Below are positions 17,601 to 23,913 of a stretch of 64,000 bases of DNA, one piece after another (the stretch's first letter is position 1; every line of letters starts with the position of its first letter). The notes beneath the pieces were generated by a model, which made no database searches, had not been told where the DNA came from, and was given only the letters and a program-made list of their open reading frames with translations. Where the stretch lies: positions 62,001-126,000 of the forward strand of contig NZ_JAESWC010000002.1 in the NCBI RefSeq assembly GCF_016765585.1. Reading direction: 5' to 3'. Source of the stretch: Clostridium rhizosphaerae. GTDB taxonomy: Bacteria; Bacillota; Clostridia; Clostridiales; Clostridiaceae. The translations under genes were made by a program, and so were the position numbers.

Positions 17601-19569
17601 CATCTAATCTGCAGTGAGCACTGAAAACTTCGTTTAAATCATCCATATATAGCTGCACTGACAAATTGTATTTCAAAAGGTTTTCAGAGGCTACATTGCT
17701 TCTTTTTTGCTTAGAAGCTAAAAACTCCTTTAATGAAACTCTAAAATAATGCTCCTTATCTAATCTTGATAAAAGTCTTAAGGAAGCTTCAAGAGAGCTA
17801 AGTCTTAATGTGTTACTGTGTTTTTTCATCATAGTAAGCAAAAAAGAATATAGATTTTTCAAACTATCATCTTCAGGGGATACAGGTATGTATTTAATAG
17901 TTTCTATAAGAAAAAGTTGGGCTTCTGTAGTTTTTGAAATTTTTTCATCAAAATAACTTAATATAATTTTTCTGTATTCAGGCATTGACTTTTTTTGGCA
18001 GCTTTTAAACAGAGAGTTTACCATTATGCTTATATTGTAGCCATTAAAAAATCGATGTTCAGAAATAAGCTTATAGCTTGGAAAAAGCATTTGCTCCATA
18101 TAAAGTCTCAATAAATTAGTGCTGGTTACAGGAGGAGCTTCCAATTTAACATTTTCAGGTATCTCTTTTCTATAGTCTTCATCAAAAATAGCAATAAGTG
18201 TACCTATTAATTCAGCGCAGTGTCGTCTAATATCATCTTCAGGATGAACAAGATTTTCGTAAAGAAATTTTATAGTTTGAAGTTTTTGGTTTTGCGTAAG
18301 ATAAGTAGAATATTCCTGAAATATTCTTATGTACTCTCTAAAGTTTTTCCAATCCTTTTCACTTCGGGCAAGCTCAAGGATATAATCAAGAGAATATTCG
18401 TCACGAAGCTGATACATTAAATTAATATTATGACTTACTGCAATGTATTTTAAATTTTGTACTATTTCATCTCCCTGCATAAGAGAATAATTTTTTATAT
18501 CTGTTTTCTTAATTGGGAGTGAATTTGAAAAATCTATTGCTGTATTGACTCCAATACTTAGTAAGAAGTTCTCGAAATCCTTAAGTTTTCCGTAAACCTT
18601 CTTATAGCGCTTTTCTTTTGCTTCATCTAAATTGTCTAATTTTTCAAGAATAACTTCAAAAGAATCCTTTAAATTAAAGATGTGCATTTTAACTCCCTGA
18701 TCAGTTACTTTGTTTTTAACTCTAAAATCAGAGTAAATTAGAATTAAGGATTCCAAGGAGAGGTTTTCAAGTTCTAAATCCCAAGTTGAATGATTGATGG
18801 CTATATTTCTTATATAGTTGCTGCCTATGCGTTTAAACCACTGGTCTGAGTAATAATAGTGAAGATAGGGAACGCGTTTTAGTTCAGAACGCTTACAGCC
18901 GTATTTTCCAATATCGTGTCCTGAGGCTGCTCCTGATACTCTTCCTAAATCTACTGGTACCGAAAGAGCTTTAAGCTGCCTTGCTAAGTAAAGTGAAAGA
19001 TAGTGAACTCCGCATATATGGTCTAGAGTGTTAAAGCCAAAAACTTCACCATTAAGCTTCATCATCTCATAAGTATAATTATGTTTAAAGGTTTTTAAAA
19101 ACCTTTTATATTCTTCAGGATGTTCAAGTGAGTTTTCTTCCTCCTCAGTTAAAAAGTTCATTGGATAAATACTCTGCCAAGTGCCATCTTTTGATATTTT
19201 TTGTGCTTCGCAAAAAACTCTTAAAACTCTTAAGTATATTTCACAGGCAGGGTTTAAGGAGTCTAAAAGTATTATATTTACAGCTTCAGGAAAAGATTTA
19301 TTTAAAGTGTACTGATAAATATAATTAAGCCAGTCATCTGGAAGATTAGGATAGCTTAATTTATTAATCATATCCATGCATAAAGTCAATACTGCTCTGC
19401 AGCTGTAATCATTATTTTTAATACTTTCTTTAAGATTATTAACAAACTTATCCGCCTTTAAATTCTCTTCAATAAAATTAAAGTCAATATTTAATTTATC
19501 CAGCCATTTTGTACTTAAAAGTTTTCTTGATATTTTACTGTATAGGCTTTGGAAAGATAGACTGCTCAT
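14698..19569 (-). CDS. 1623-residue multidomain protein: HD + helical repeats + NadD-like + GNAT-like + PRTase-like
   Basis: Start set at ATG 19569 because AAAGGAGG lies just upstream of it; an in-frame ATG at 19587 precedes that ribosome site. Residues about 175-290 form an HD metal-phosphohydrolase domain (H184, GHDIGK at 217-222, H260). Residues about 320-890 are leucine-rich helices resembling HEAT/ARM repeats. From 920 comes a nucleotidylyltransferase: FFPGTFDPFSQSH at about 924-936, AVGSDVV, and ISSTQIR at 1075-1081. The usual HxGH motif reads SQSH, so its first His is lost. Residues about 1130-1280 look GNAT-like. VILVDNILHKGYR from about 1433 is a PRPP-binding loop. Related to nothing I can name as a whole; the domain calls are by motif. 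No frameshift is seen. Confidence 0.75.
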   Translation of the reverse strand: MSSLSFQSLYSKISRKLLSTKWLDKLNIDFNFIEENLKADKFVNNLKESIKNNDYSCRAVLTLCMDMINKLSYPNLPDDWLNYIYQYTLNKSFPEAVNIILLDSLNPACEIYLRVLRVFCEAQKISKDGTWQSIYPMNFLTEEEENSLEHPEEYKRFLKTFKHNYTYEMMKLNGEVFGFNTLDHICGVHYLSLYLARQLKALSVPVDLGRVSGAASGHDIGKYGCKRSELKRVPYLHYYYSDQWFKRIGSNYIRNIAINHSTWDLELENLSLESLILIYSDFRVKNKVTDQGVKMHIFNLKDSFEVILEKLDNLDEAKEKRYKKVYGKLKDFENFLLSIGVNTAIDFSNSLPIKKTDIKNYSLMQGDEIVQNLKYIAVSHNINLMYQLRDEYSLDYILELARSEKDWKNFREYIRIFQEYSTYLTQNQKLQTIKFLYENLVHPEDDIRRHCAELIGTLIAIFDEDYRKEIPENVKLEAPPVTSTNLLRLYMEQMLFPSYKLISEHRFFNGYNISIMVNSLFKSCQKKSMPEYRKIILSYFDEKISKTTEAQLFLIETIKYIPVSPEDDSLKNLYSFLLTMMKKHSNTLRLSSLEASLRLLSRLDKEHYFRVSLKEFLASKQKRSNVASENLLKYNLSVQLYMDDLNEVFSAHCRLDEKKISDIFLSNLKTATDWIRKRSQILLLLDYTLKNIEGNGLHTAIHFCNLLKVSAIENVRNTAGDAILEIMPHISLAERNEVAVELLRALEIEGNRFTEYIPHYIGQIILWLQPVELDEIIEDLQNKIKTSSSNVKSLILKTIGVAISNYPNYKHRFSESFEDYNTRKVFMLGILLNSLADYETKSRQTAFSVLGKDIFGTTNLSLDNKEVIFKLISKKILTMITDTQGEELLFLSNSAALNHLYRFISDYSFIKGSINIEIPSKVAFFPGTFDPFSQSHKEIAKFIRDRGFEVYLSVDEFSWSKKTLPNMLRRRIVSMSVANELNIYVYPHTLPVNIANEEDLKNLKSSFQNSEVYIAVGSDVVLNASSYKSSRTPESIHSFNHIIFERGKNKKLEAAVKNIDGKIEWIALPSRYSDISSTQIRNYIDESRDISSLIDPLAQKYIYENGFYQREPQEKVSVSSLWLKVEVFEEITEEILLDIYSITGMQKDVLYHKIKETMTKPSGRLIIIRNTLNKNEAVGFSLFHWIRSSALYEELKDIKLSQYIREQSTGRTVLIHGVGVKNPDKYKSLDQIIITETLAFCLSRDYEFAIFKNSLTDSCSSTIYELLKLQGFKYVPSSSIDNPALVVDMSTPCVLNLDTENLLKEPFRGNVKIRSAVSVARRKLQEALTKLYPGELILSFDSSMLHQSMIKKICNENNVPTEISIPRKLGNSMCVPYGDILERYVIPNTVTKALHTEKLFEPTMKNFNIGPFPYYLDLETQVKMLKSFRKPVILVDNILHKGYRMKALDPLFKEKNIKVQKIVCGILSGRGKDLMDIQNREVDFVYFIPRLKIWFNENSLYPFIGGDALWRGSFPERNLLPSINLIMPYTSPTFIRNSNKSAVYNLSKVCLENALHILSTIEEEYHILHERNLSLLNLGQVFTIPRCPDRGKNINYDLNLSPSNYIKNDLELLLRLDNIINSQ

Positions 19570-19649
19570 CTTTTCCTCCTTTTTCATAAATATTAGAAAT
19601 TATATTAAAGATTATATATCTATAGAAGATAATTTCATAGAGGGTTAAG

Positions 19650-19679
19650 AAAAAAAGCCTTAGGATTGGATCCCAAGGC
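19650..19679 (-). terminator. Terminator of the minus-strand lipoprotein gene
   Basis: On the minus strand, GCCTTGGGAT pairs with ATCCTAAGGC (one mismatch) around a 3-base loop, followed by seven Ts. It separates this gene from the multidomain gene downstream. Confidence 0.8.
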
Positions 19680-19686
19680 AAAAATG

Positions 19687-20178
19687 TTATCTAGGAATTA
19701 GATATTTGCATAAACCATACAAATTATACAAAGGCTGAATGCCTTCCATATCTACATAATCCATGGAGTATGTCCCATCCCAAGGATAAACTGATATGTA
19801 TTTTTCATTATAAACGTTTATGACAAATTTTTCTTTATCAAAGTTAAGGAAAAGCTTATATTGTGGTTTGTCTGATATGTCCTTTGGTTTCTCTATAAAA
19901 TTTGATTTTTTAATTGATTTGGAGAATTTTTTGATTGTATCTATATCTTCGGAACTTAAATCAGCTTCTTTAGAAAAATTCGTATCTAAAAGCTCTACTT
20001 TTACTTTAGATTGTGTTACTAAATTTTTTATAAGCAAATTTGTATAAAAGTAGTTGTTTGGTTTTTTTTTCGTAACAGTAAAATTATTAATTGAATAACT
20101 TCCTAACTTTATTGTGCAGCCTATAAATAGAATAGGAAGGATTAAAATGGATATTATGTACAGAGTTTTTCTATTCAA
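19687..20178 (-). CDS. Hypothetical lipoprotein
   Basis: 163 residues if translation starts at TTG 20178, which has AAGGTGG just upstream; the frame is open further upstream but without a ribosome site. The N-terminus NRKTLYIISILILPILFIGC is a lipoprotein signal peptide ending in a lipobox-like FIGC, so the mature protein would be membrane-linked outside the cell. The rest is Lys-rich and beta-prone and matches no family that I recognise. Its promoter region is shared with the divergent tiny-gene cluster. Confidence 0.65.
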   Translation of the reverse strand: MNRKTLYIISILILPILFIGCTIKLGSYSINNFTVTKKKPNNYFYTNLLIKNLVTQSKVKVELLDTNFSKEADLSSEDIDTIKKFSKSIKKSNFIEKPKDISDKPQYKLFLNFDKEKFVINVYNEKYISVYPWDGTYSMDYVDMEGIQPLYNLYGLCKYLIPR

Positions 20179-20224
20179 TGTTACCACCTTGTATAAGTAT
20201 TCTCTAAATAAATATATGCTGAAT

Positions 20225-20254
20225 GAATACAAAAGATTATAAAAGCACATTATA
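20225..20254 (+). promoter_or_regulatory. Sigma-G-type promoter of the tiny-gene cluster
   Basis: -35 GAATA (20225-20229), an 18-base spacer, then -10 CATTATA (20248-20254). Both match the forespore sigma-G pattern GNATR-N18-CATNHTA known from Bacillus. The ribosome site of the first small gene begins at 20261, leaving a very short leader. By-eye match; not tested. Confidence 0.55.
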
Positions 20255-20274
20255 TTTTTGAGGAAGTGGTTTAG

Positions 20275-20442
20275 TTGAAAAGTAATTTAAAACAGAAAAA
20301 TATAACTAAAGAATATATTAATACAACTGAAAAAATGAAAGTTACAAAAAAATCGGAGGACTATTGTATAATTAATAATCAAAGAATAGAAGGAAATGCC
20401 TGCAGTACAATATTAAATGATGATAAAAAGGAGGAGCAATAA
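20275..20442 (+). CDS. Small hydrophilic protein, 55 residues
   Basis: TTG start preceded by AGGAAGTGG. The product (LKSNLKQKNITKEYINTTEK then a Lys/Asn-rich tail with two Cys) has no membrane segment and no recognised domain. It ends in TAATG, sharing bases with the next start, so the two genes are translationally coupled. The position directly behind a sigma-G-type promoter suggests expression in the forespore. Confidence 0.5.
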   Translation: MKSNLKQKNITKEYINTTEKMKVTKKSEDYCIINNQRIEGNACSTILNDDKKEEQ

Positions 20443-20600
20443 TGGATAAAAAAGAAATTAAGGCACTTCAAGATGTAGATTATGCTGTTCTTACTCAGGA
20501 ACAACAAAATAAGCTTAGAGAATTTGAAGCAAAGTTTAATGAAGAATTTGGCGAAGACTTTAACATTTTAATTATGGATAAAATTAAGGAAAATAAATAA
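20442..20600 (+). CDS. Small acidic protein, 52 residues
   Basis: ATG overlaps the preceding stop; GGAGGAG lies upstream. Sequence MDKKEIKALQDVDYAVLTQE, then a helix rich in Glu, Phe and Lys. Function not recognised. A clear terminator follows at 20615. Confidence 0.6.
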   Translation: MDKKEIKALQDVDYAVLTQEQQNKLREFEAKFNEEFGEDFNILIMDKIKENK

Positions 20601-20614
20601 CACAAACAAACTTG

Positions 20615-20634
20615 GAGCCTTTTGGCTCTTTTTT
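20615..20634 (+). terminator. Terminator after the first two tiny genes
   Basis: Stem GAGCC / GGCTC with a TTTT loop, followed by six Ts. Confidence 0.85.
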
Positions 20635-20649
20635 GCTATTATTTATAAA

Positions 20650-20678
20650 GCATAAATAGACCTACAGTGGAAAATCTA
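20650..20678 (+). promoter_or_regulatory. Possible second sigma-G-type promoter
   Basis: GCATA (20650-20654), 17 bases, then AAATCTA (20672-20678). The -35 fits GNATR; the -10 misses two positions of CATNHTA. It lies just after a terminator and before the second run of tiny genes, where a promoter is needed. Confidence 0.35.
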
Positions 20679-20701
20679 ATTAGTGAAAGGGGAGTTGAAA
20701 T

Positions 20702-20839
20702 ATGAGTGAAAATCAAGGAATGAGTCATACTTTTAATAATAAAAAACAAGATAATCATTTTAAAAAGAAAAATATAAAACATGATCCTCAGGCTGAAAGT
20801 GCAAGGGCAGTATATGATGATCCAGGAAAGAAGCGTTAA
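20702..20839 (+). CDS. Small basic protein, 45 residues
   Basis: ATG with AAAGGGGAG upstream. Rich in Lys, Asn, His and Gln; ends AVYDDPGKKR. Composition resembles minor small acid-soluble spore proteins (SspK/SspN types), but there is no alignable signature. First of four consecutive tiny genes with their own ribosome sites. Confidence 0.55.
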   Translation: MSENQGMSHTFNNKKQDNHFKKKNIKHDPQAESARAVYDDPGKKR

Positions 20840-20857
20840 TAGGAAGGGGAGATAATA

Positions 20858-20980
20858 ATGTCACATAGAGAAACTAAAAAATCTACAAAAAAGGAAAATA
20901 AGAAACCTTCAAAACCAGAGATAATACAAGGTGCAGAAATAGAAAAGCATAAGACCCAAGGCCTTATAAGAGGAATATAG
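20858..20980 (+). CDS. Small basic protein, 40 residues
   Basis: ATG with AGGAAGGGGAG upstream. It opens MSHRETKKSTKKENKKPSKP and ends GLIRGI, so it is extremely Lys-rich and likely unstructured alone. Possibly nucleic-acid binding, by charge only. Confidence 0.5.
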   Translation: MSHRETKKSTKKENKKPSKPEIIQGAEIEKHKTQGLIRGI

Positions 20981-20995
20981 TTAGGCGGTGAAATA

Positions 20996-21229
20996 ATGAG
21001 CAGTGAAGAAATGATTAGAACTTCCATGAAAGGAAGAGAACTTACAGATGAAGAAATAGAAAGATATAAGGAAGAAATAAATGTAAGTAATATAGCCTAT
21101 ATGAAAACTCCAATAGTTAACAGGCCTACAACACAGGTAGGCTATAATGAAAATGGCAGCATTAAAGAAGTGGAAATTAAACCTCAAATCTTTGAGCTAA
21201 ACGGCACTGCAGATACAAAGGAGGAGTAG
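20996..21229 (+). CDS. Small acidic protein, 77 residues
   Basis: ATG with AGGCGGTG upstream. An N-terminal Glu/Arg helix (MSSEEMIRTSMKGRELTDEE) is followed by a region with VNRPTTQVGYNENGSIKEV, which could form strands. Not recognised. Largest member of the tiny-gene cluster. Confidence 0.6.
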   Translation: MSSEEMIRTSMKGRELTDEEIERYKEEINVSNIAYMKTPIVNRPTTQVGYNENGSIKEVEIKPQIFELNGTADTKEE

Positions 21230-21232
21230 CAC

Positions 21233-21349
21233 ATGACAAAAGAAAGCAACAAGCATAAAGCAAAAAATAAAGAGCCAAATAGAGTTGATATTAAAGAAGA
21301 GAAGGATGGAAAAGGACCAATAAGAAGAAGCATAAATGATAATTATTAA
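21233..21349 (+). CDS. Small basic protein, 38 residues
   Basis: ATG 3 bases after the previous stop; its ribosome site GGAGGAG overlaps the end of that gene. Lys-rich start (MTKESNKHKAKNKEPNR) and a GPIRRSINDNY end. The motif G-x-I-R also ends the 40-residue protein, so these two may be related. Confidence 0.5.
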   Translation: MTKESNKHKAKNKEPNRVDIKEEKDGKGPIRRSINDNY

Positions 21350-21419
21350 ATTTAAAAAATATTAAAGAAAAGTATTGATTTATTGATAATTATTATTTAT
21401 AATATAAATATAAACAAAT

Positions 21420-21442
21420 CCCAAACCCTAAACCCCAAATCC
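21420..21442 (-). other. Telomere-like C-rich/G-rich motif, potential G-quadruplex
   Basis: The plus strand has CCC AAA CCC TAAA CCCC AAAT CC. The minus strand therefore has G-runs of 2, 4, 3 and 3 separated by A/T of 3-4 bases. This is exceptional in such AT-rich DNA and fits a G-quadruplex on the minus strand or an i-motif on the plus strand. It lies between the last tiny gene and its terminator. Confidence 0.6.
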
Positions 21443-21470
21443 AAATTTATTGATACTTCCTTCAGTTTAA

Positions 21471-21500
21471 AAGCAACTGGTTTATCCGGTTGCTTTTTTG
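21471..21500 (+). terminator. Terminator after the tiny-gene cluster
   Basis: Stem AAGCAACTGG / CCGGTTGCTT (one G-T pair), loop TTTAT, then Ts. Confidence 0.9.
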
Positions 21501-21530
21501 TAATTTAAATTAAGTTATTTTAAATAAAAT

Positions 21531-21556
21531 AAAAAATCCATACTAAAAGTATGGAT
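21531..21556 (-). terminator. Terminator downstream of tRNA-Leu
   Basis: On the minus strand, ATCCATAC pairs with GTATGGAT and is followed by six Ts, just after the tRNA 3' end. Confidence 0.8.
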
Positions 21557-21561
21557 AATCT

Positions 21562-21643
<82 letters not shown>

Positions 21644-21810
21644 AAATTTACATAAGTTATGTTATCATATATATTTTAAAAAAGCAATGTTTTTTTAAAA
21701 ATTATAATTTAATTTATATAAAAACTAATTATATACTTTATAAGAAACAATAATTAATGTTAAAATATTTAATGTATGTAAATAGCATTATATTATAGTG
21801 GAGGAATAAG

Positions 21811-22728
21811 ATGAACAAATTATTAGAAGCAGTTATTGAAAATAATAGAAGATGGACTAAAGATGGCAAGGTGGCAACATATATTCCTGAGCTTGGAAAA
21901 GCAGACCAAGATGCAGCAGGAGTATGCATTATTACATTAGATGGAGAAGAATATAATGGCGGAGACTATAAAACCAAGTTTACTATACAAAGCATATCAA
22001 AAATAATAACTTTAATGCTTGCTCTTCTTGAAAATGGAAGGGATAGAGTATTTTCAAAGGTTGGAGTAGAGCCAACTGCTGATGCCTTTAATTCAATAAT
22101 AAACTTAGAGACTAAAAATCCTCAAAGACCATTAAATCCGATGATTAATGCTGGGGCCATAGCTACAGTTTCCCTTATTGAAGGTGAGACTTCAGAGGTT
22201 ATTTTTAATAGAATATTAAACTTTACAAGAAAGATAACAGGAAATCCAGACATAAATATCAATGAAGATGTATATCAATCGGAAAAGAAAACTGGAGATA
22301 GAAACAGGGCTTTGGCATATTTCATGAGAAGTACAGGAGTTATAGAACAGGATGCAGAAGAAGTACTCGATGTATACTTTAAGCAGTGTTCCATTGAAGC
22401 AACCTGCAGAGACATCGCTAGGATTGGAGCAATGCTTTCAAATGACGGGGTTTTACCATGGAGCGGAGAAAGGGTTGTACCTAGAAATATTGCAAGGATA
22501 GTAAAGACTATTATGGTTACTTGTGGACTTTACGATGCTTCAGGGCAGTTTGCTGTAGAGGTTGGAGTTCCGGCTAAAAGCGGAGTTGGCGGAGGAATAG
22601 TTGCTGCAATTCCTGGAAGAATGGGAATAGGAGTTTATGGACCTGCTTTAGATGCAAGGGGAAATAGTATTGCAGGTATAAGAATACTTGAAGAATTGTC
22701 AAGAGAACTTGATTTAAATATTTTTTAA
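21811..22728 (+). CDS. glsA: Glutaminase
   Basis: Hydrolyses glutamine to glutamate and ammonia in the cytoplasm. Serine-dependent glutaminase fold: FTIQSISKIITLMLAL has the catalytic S-x-x-K, NPMINAGAIA, and KSGVGGGIVAAIPGRMGIGVYGPALDARGNS (the last stretch holds the Gly-rich substrate loop). 305 residues, normal. RBS GGAGG. The region 21650-21810 upstream is AT-rich, and I see no structured leader in it. Confidence 0.96.
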   Translation: MNKLLEAVIENNRRWTKDGKVATYIPELGKADQDAAGVCIITLDGEEYNGGDYKTKFTIQSISKIITLMLALLENGRDRVFSKVGVEPTADAFNSIINLETKNPQRPLNPMINAGAIATVSLIEGETSEVIFNRILNFTRKITGNPDININEDVYQSEKKTGDRNRALAYFMRSTGVIEQDAEEVLDVYFKQCSIEATCRDIARIGAMLSNDGVLPWSGERVVPRNIARIVKTIMVTCGLYDASGQFAVEVGVPAKSGVGGGIVAAIPGRMGIGVYGPALDARGNSIAGIRILEELSRELDLNIF

Positions 22729-22752
22729 CATAAAAGGAAAAGAGGAAAACAT

Positions 22753-23898
22753 ATGCTTAGATTTCTCGATGCTGGAGAGTCACATGGAAAGGCTTTAGTT
22801 TCTATCATTGAAGGGTTACCCTCTAATATAAAAATAGATTTGGACTATATAAACAGTGAACTAGGAAGAAGGCAAAAAGGCTATGGCAGAGGAGCAAGAA
22901 TGAAAATTGAGCAGGATAAAGCTCAAATATGGTCTGGTGTAAGAGGAATGGTTACTACAGGAAGTCCAATAACAATGGTAATTTATAATAAGGATTATGA
23001 TAATTGGAAGGATATACTTGAAAGTAAGCCTGAGGAAGATAAAAAGATAACAGTACCAAGGCCAGGACATGGAGACTTAGTAGGATTCTTAAAATATAAA
23101 ACTGGAGATATACGAGATGTAATAGAAAGAACTTCGGCAAGAGAAACTGCCATAAGAACTGCTGTTGGAGCTTTATGCAAAAGCATACTTGAAGAACTTG
23201 ATATAACTATTAGAAGTAAGGTAAACAGCATAGGGACTATACAGGATGAAGAAGCAGATTTATTCGATAACAGCAATTACAAAATAATAGAAGAAAGTGA
23301 ACTAAGGTGTTATAATAAAAATATTGAAGCTAAAATGAAAAATCAAATTGATATTTGTAAAGAAAATGGAGACACTATAGGTGGAAGTATTTTCATATCT
23401 ATGAAAGGTATTCCTGCTGGAATAGGGAGCTATTCTCAATGGGATAGAAAACTTGATGCTGTTTTAAGCTTTGCAGTAATGTCTGTTCAAGGCATAAAGG
23501 CTATAGAGTTTGGAAATGGACTTTCTCAAAGCCTAACTGGAAGCAGGTTTAATGATGAAATATACTATGAAAATAATAAAATTGAAAGAAAAACAAATAA
23601 CTGCGGCGGTATAGAAGCTGGTGTTTCTAATGGTGAAAATATTGAACTTAAAGCTTTTATGAAACCAATACCTACTGTAAGACAGAGTATCGCTTCAATT
23701 GATTTAAAAACCAAGACAAATGTTACAAACAGATATGAAAGATCTGATGTGTGCGGCGTTGTCCCTGCATCTATTGTTCTTGAAAATGTATGTGCTTTTG
23801 AAATATTAAAGGAAATGCTAAACAAGTTTCCTGGCGATAATTTCATGGAATTTAAGAGAAGTATTGAACAATATAGAAACGAAATATATACATATTAA
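22753..23898 (+). CDS. aroC: Chorismate synthase
   Basis: Makes chorismate from EPSP using reduced FMN, the last common step of aromatic amino-acid synthesis. FLDAGESHGKALVSIIEG, RRQKGYGRGARMKIE, PRPGHGDLVGFLKY and RTSARETAIRTAVGA cover the substrate and flavin pocket. 381 residues. Not grouped with other shikimate genes here, although chorismate mutase AroH lies at 46.8 kb. RBS GAGGA. Confidence 0.97.
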   Translation: MLRFLDAGESHGKALVSIIEGLPSNIKIDLDYINSELGRRQKGYGRGARMKIEQDKAQIWSGVRGMVTTGSPITMVIYNKDYDNWKDILESKPEEDKKITVPRPGHGDLVGFLKYKTGDIRDVIERTSARETAIRTAVGALCKSILEELDITIRSKVNSIGTIQDEEADLFDNSNYKIIEESELRCYNKNIEAKMKNQIDICKENGDTIGGSIFISMKGIPAGIGSYSQWDRKLDAVLSFAVMSVQGIKAIEFGNGLSQSLTGSRFNDEIYYENNKIERKTNNCGGIEAGVSNGENIELKAFMKPIPTVRQSIASIDLKTKTNVTNRYERSDVCGVVPASIVLENVCAFEILKEMLNKFPGDNFMEFKRSIEQYRNEIYTY

Positions 23899-23913
23899 TG
23901 GAGGAAAGTTATT

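Noticed and set aside
21420-21442. CCCTAAA-like repeat as a real telomere or chromosome end
   Set aside because: Only about three units are present, and normal genes continue on both sides, so it is an internal motif.
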